The position numbers and the translations under genes were made by a program. This document shows, in pieces, positions 61,101 to 64,000 of a stretch of 64,000 nucleotides of DNA (its first letter is position 1; each line of letters opens with the position of its first letter). The stretch is taken from the NCBI GenBank assembly GCA_964017045.1, contig OZ024799.1:28655596-28719595 (forward strand), in the 5' to 3' direction. The notes under the pieces are model-generated. The model made no database searches and was not told the DNA's origin. It was given only the letters and a program-made list of their open reading frames with translations. Source of the stretch: Omphiscola glabra (lineage: Eukaryota > Mollusca > Gastropoda > Lymnaeidae).

Positions 61101-63349
61101 ACCATGGACAGTATGAACAATTAGCCTACCATGGACAGTATGAACAATTAGCCTACCGTGGGCAGTATGAACAATTAGCCTACCATGGACAGTATGAACA
61201 ATTAGCCTACCATGGACAGTATGAACAATTAGCCTACCATGGACAGTATGAACAATTAGCCTACCATGGACAGTATGAACAATTAGCCTACCATGGACAG
61301 TATGAACAATTAGCCTACCATGGACTGTATGAACAATTAGCCTACCGTGGTCAGTATGAACAATTAGCCTACCATGGACAGTATGAACAATTAGCCTACC
61401 ATGGACAGTATGAACAATTAGCCTACCATGGACAGTATGAACAATTAGCCTACCATGGACAGTATGAACAATTAGCCTACCATGGACAGTATGAACAATT
61501 AGCCAACCATGGACAGTATGAACAATTAGCCAACCATGGACTGTATGAACAATTAGCCAACCATGGACAGTATGAACAATTAGCCTACCATGGACTGTAT
61601 GAACAATTAGCCAACCATGGACAGTATGAACAATTAGCCAACCTGGAAAGTATGAACAATTAGCCTACCATGGACAGTATGAACAATTAGCCTACCATGG
61701 AAAGTATGAACAATTAGCCAACCATGGACTGTATGAACAATTAGCCTACCATGGACAGTATGAACAATTAGCCTACCTGGACAGTATGAACAATTAGCCT
61801 ACCATGGACAGTATGAACAATTAGCCAACCATGGACTGTATGAACAATTAGCCAACCATGGACTGTATGAACAATTAGCCTACCATGGACAGTATGAACA
61901 ATTAGCCAACCATGGACTGTATGAACAATTAGCCTACCATGGACAGTATGAACAATTATCCTACCATGGACTGTATGAACAATTAGCCTACCTGGACAGT
62001 ATGAACAATTAGCCTACCATGGAAAGTATGAACAATTAGCCTACCTGGACAGTATGAACAATTAGCCTACCATGGACAGTATGAACAATTAGCCTACCAT
62101 GGACAGTATGAACAATTAGCCAACCATGGACTGTATGAACAATTAGCCTACCATGGACTGTATGAACAATTAGCCTACCATGGACAGTATGAACAATTAG
62201 CCAACCATGGACAGTATGAACAATTAGCCTACCATGGACAGTATGAACAATTAGCCTACCATGGACAGTATGAACAATTAGCCTACCATGGACAGTATGA
62301 ACAATTAGCCTACCATGGACAGTATGAACAATTAGCCAACCATGGACAGTATGAACAATTAGCCAACCATGGACTGTATGAACACTTAGCCTACCGTGGA
62401 CTGTATGAACAATTAGCCTACCATGGACAGTATGAACAATTAGCCTACCGTGGGCAGTATGAACAATTAGCCTACCATGGACAGTATGAACAATTAGCCT
62501 ACCATGGACAGTATGAACAATTAGCCTACCATGGACTGTATGAACAATTAGCCTACCGTGGGCAGTATGAACAATTAGCCTACCATGGACAGTATGAACA
62601 ATTAGCCTACCATGGACAGTATGAACAATTAGCCTACCATGGACTGTATGAACAATTAGCCTACCATGGAAAGTATGAACAATTAGCCTACCATGGACAG
62701 TATGAACAATTAGCCTACCATGGACAGTATGAACAATTAGCCTACCATGGACTGTATGAACAATTAGCCTACCATGGACTGTATGAACAATTAGCCTACC
62801 ATGGACTGTATGAACAATTAGCCTACCATGGACTGTATGAACAATTAGCCTACCATGGACAGTATGAACAATTAGCCTACCATGGACAGTATGAACAATT
62901 AGCCTACCATGGACAGTATGAACAATTAGCCTACCATGGACTGTATGAACAATTAGCCTACCATGGACAGTATGAACAATTAGCCTACCATGGACTGTAT
63001 GAACAATTAGCCTACCATGGACAGTATGAACAATTAGCCTACCATGGACAGTATGAACAATTAGCCTACCATGGACAGTATGAACAATTAGCCTACCATG
63101 GACTGTATGAACAATTAGCCTACCATGGACAGTATGAACAATTAGCCTACCATGGAAAGTATGAACAATTAGCCAACCGATGACATTTTTTTCTAAATTT
63201 ACCTAGATAATTTTATGCAATAAGGGGAGGGCAGTAATATTTTTAAAAAGATTATGGGCAAAGTATCATACAGATTGAAAACCGCGTTAATGTACACTTG
63301 TCAAATGACATGTATACCAGTACAATGTACACTTGTCAAATGACCTATA

Positions 63350-63409
<60 letters not shown>

Positions 63410-63735
63410 AGTGCATTGTACAGTTAGATTCATGAATGGAAATGTTCCCCTAGGTTTCCGCTCAGAGGCGTTCCTTGTTGAGTTTCACCAAAAACATGAC
63501 GATGACCGCCCCGATATTGCTGTCATGTTCCGCGGCAGCACCACTTCGAAGAAAGAGGTCATCCTCAAGGATCCGTCCACCAACACCAGCCACAAGACCA
63601 GCTACAATCTCACCTTCACCTCACTGAAGGAGGTCAGCATCCGGCACCGGAGGGATTTTCTCTCGTCTGAAGACTGGTCGACGGACGAACAGTTCCCACG
63701 ATCTACCGTGGAATGTCAGCGGAATGCCCTGAACA
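55168..63735 (+). CDS. ABC transporter subfamily A (ABCA3-like), first three exons
   Basis: Exons: 55168-55337, 57046-57203, 63454-63735, with donors GG|GTAGGT, G|GTAATG and A|GTGAGT and matching phases; 203 residues seen, and the gene continues beyond 64000. Exon 1 reads MTFVRHFFVIFLKNIRLRR followed by the first membrane helix (about residues 24-43) that opens every full-length ABCA exporter. Exons 2 and 3 begin the large extracellular loop: HLIVAYAPVS, then GFRSEAFLVEFHQKH and an N-glycosylation-rich stretch (NTS, NLT). This matches the AYIP to GF-SE-F order of ABCA3-type proteins. The ATP-binding domains are not in the window, so subfamily placement rests on the N-terminus. ABCA proteins move phospholipids or sterols across membranes. 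Intron 1 holds a LINE fragment, intron 2 a splice-anchored array, a MITE and the 4.9-kb array. Confidence 0.88.
55735..56884 (-). pseudogene. non-LTR retrotransposon (RTE-like) reverse-transcriptase fragment, split by a MITE
   Basis: On the minus strand, frames read DGFKVDIGVRQG and LSPFLFILAFDW near 56750-56840, LDFANDIVLLSHN near 56660-56695, VESFTYLGSTIDTNGGSDA near 56460-56510, and the LINE tail WNPQG, interrupted by 181 bp, then KRKRGRPKNAWRRELVSDA and LVDGLCP near 55770-55910. Frameshifts occur. The catalytic FADD box reads FAND, so the polymerase is dead. Orientation is antisense to ABCA. Confidence 0.85.
55919..56099. mobile_element. hAT-type MITE, family 5, nested in the LINE fragment
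   Basis: 181 bp with ends CAGTGGCGTAG and CTACGCCACTG, flanked by TTCCCCTA and TTCCCCTG (7 of 8). Removing it rejoins the LINE frame between WNPQG and KRKRG, proving insertion after the LINE. Confidence 0.9.
57197..57470 (+). repeat. 36-bp minisatellite starting inside ABCA exon 2
   Basis: The first unit begins with the last seven coding bases ATTATTG and crosses the donor GTAATG. Six more units of exactly 36 bp follow, each opening ATTATTGGTAAT or ATTACTGGTAAT with slight changes and continuing GAACTCTAGTATGTGACTTA. A decayed last copy ends near 57470. Confidence 0.93.
57657..57809. mobile_element. hAT-type MITE, family 1 copy B
   Basis: 153 bp, nearly identical to 34651-34802, ends CAGAGGCGTA and TACGCCTCTG, perfect 8-bp duplication TGTGTATT (57649-57656 and 57810-57817). 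In ABCA intron 2. Confidence 0.92.
58299..63178. repeat. 27-bp satellite-like array, about 180 copies (4.9 kb), in ABCA intron 2
   Basis: Unit TATGAACAATTAGCCTACCA + TGGACAG. The main variants are CAG/CTG/AAG before TATG, CGTGGGCAG for CATGGACAG, AACCATGG for TACCATGG, and rare 26-bp units lacking one base (near 58700, 61640, 61775, 61990, 62043). One frame (Tyr-Glu-Gln-Leu-Ala-Tyr-His-Gly-Gln) has no stop over about 2.9 kb but also no ATG. Confidence 0.97.
63353..63406. repeat. (AT)n microsatellite near ABCA exon 3
   Basis: 54 bp of AT repeats 47 bp before the exon 3 acceptor (CCCCTAG at 63447-63453). A short duplicate AATGTACACTTGTCAAATGA lies just before it (63288-63345). Confidence 0.95.
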
Positions 63736-64000
63736 GTGAGTCGGATACACGGTGATTTTGATTGAGTAGCCATTGATCCGGTCAGTTGCATATTCTTAAT
63801 CACTATGTGCCAGTAGTATGACTAGAGAAACCGATTGAAACCTTCCTAAAGTTTCGTTTGAGAATCAACACTGATGCGTGATTAAATGAGTTCAGGGGAT
63901 TTTCGTTAACGACGGCCGATCAATGGACTTATCTTTGTCTGCTTTGGTCTGTGTGTATCTGTCTATAAACACATATTGTTGTCTGGTTCTGGTTCTGGTA

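Noticed and set aside
58299..63178. A possible giant repeat protein (Tyr-Glu-Gln-Leu-Ala-Tyr-His-Gly-Gln)n
   Set aside because: No ATG in frame. Unit differences fall mostly at first and second codon positions (CAG/CTG/AAG, CAT/CGT, TAC/AAC). Single-base deletions shift the frame, and the array is wholly inside an ABCA intron.

Overview
The window reads as nuclear DNA of an animal, most probably a gastropod mollusc. The evidence is an AT-rich sequence, genes split by GT-AG introns, a contactin that carries an N-terminal C-type lectin domain (the protostome form), hAT/Merlin/Helitron/non-LTR relics, and very abundant minisatellites. No species can be assigned from the sequence alone. I rebuilt the genes by hand from splice sites and reading-frame phase. 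Three genes close perfectly from ATG to stop.

Layout. 1-2775: probable terminal exon and long 3'UTR of an unseen plus-strand gene. 3046-6144 (-): HSD17B10, mitochondrial short-chain dehydrogenase, 5 exons, 257 aa. 10760-26785 (-): full-length contactin, 20 exons, 1276 aa: signal peptide, C-type lectin domain, six Ig, four FN3, GPI signal. 26786-33390: transposon relics (Merlin, a SPIN-like hAT MITE, foldback elements) with no host gene recognised. 33546-38222 (-): a second, truncated contactin copy with signal peptide and Ig1-Ig4 only. It has no lectin exons and carries one in-frame nonsense codon. 39620-40388: Helitron remnant. 41596-52623 (-): prostaglandin reductase 1-like enzyme, 9 exons, 349 aa. 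55168-beyond 64000 (+): first three exons of an ABCA-type ABC transporter, head-to-head with the reductase.

The genes are not an operon and have no obvious shared pathway. HSD17B10 and the reductase are lipid/aldehyde metabolism enzymes, contactin is a neural/septate-junction adhesion molecule, and ABCA is a lipid exporter family.

The right half (about 35-63 kb) is saturated with tandem arrays of 14-54 bp units, ending in a 4.9 kb array of about 180 copies of a 27-mer. The left 26 kb has few. The most unusual pattern is that two independent 36-bp minisatellites, in contactin intron 18 and ABCA intron 2, begin inside the preceding exon and run across its 5' splice site. The repeat unit therefore copies the exon end together with the donor. 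The second main point is the lectin-less contactin duplicate, whose exons are all phase-compatible with the full-length gene downstream.
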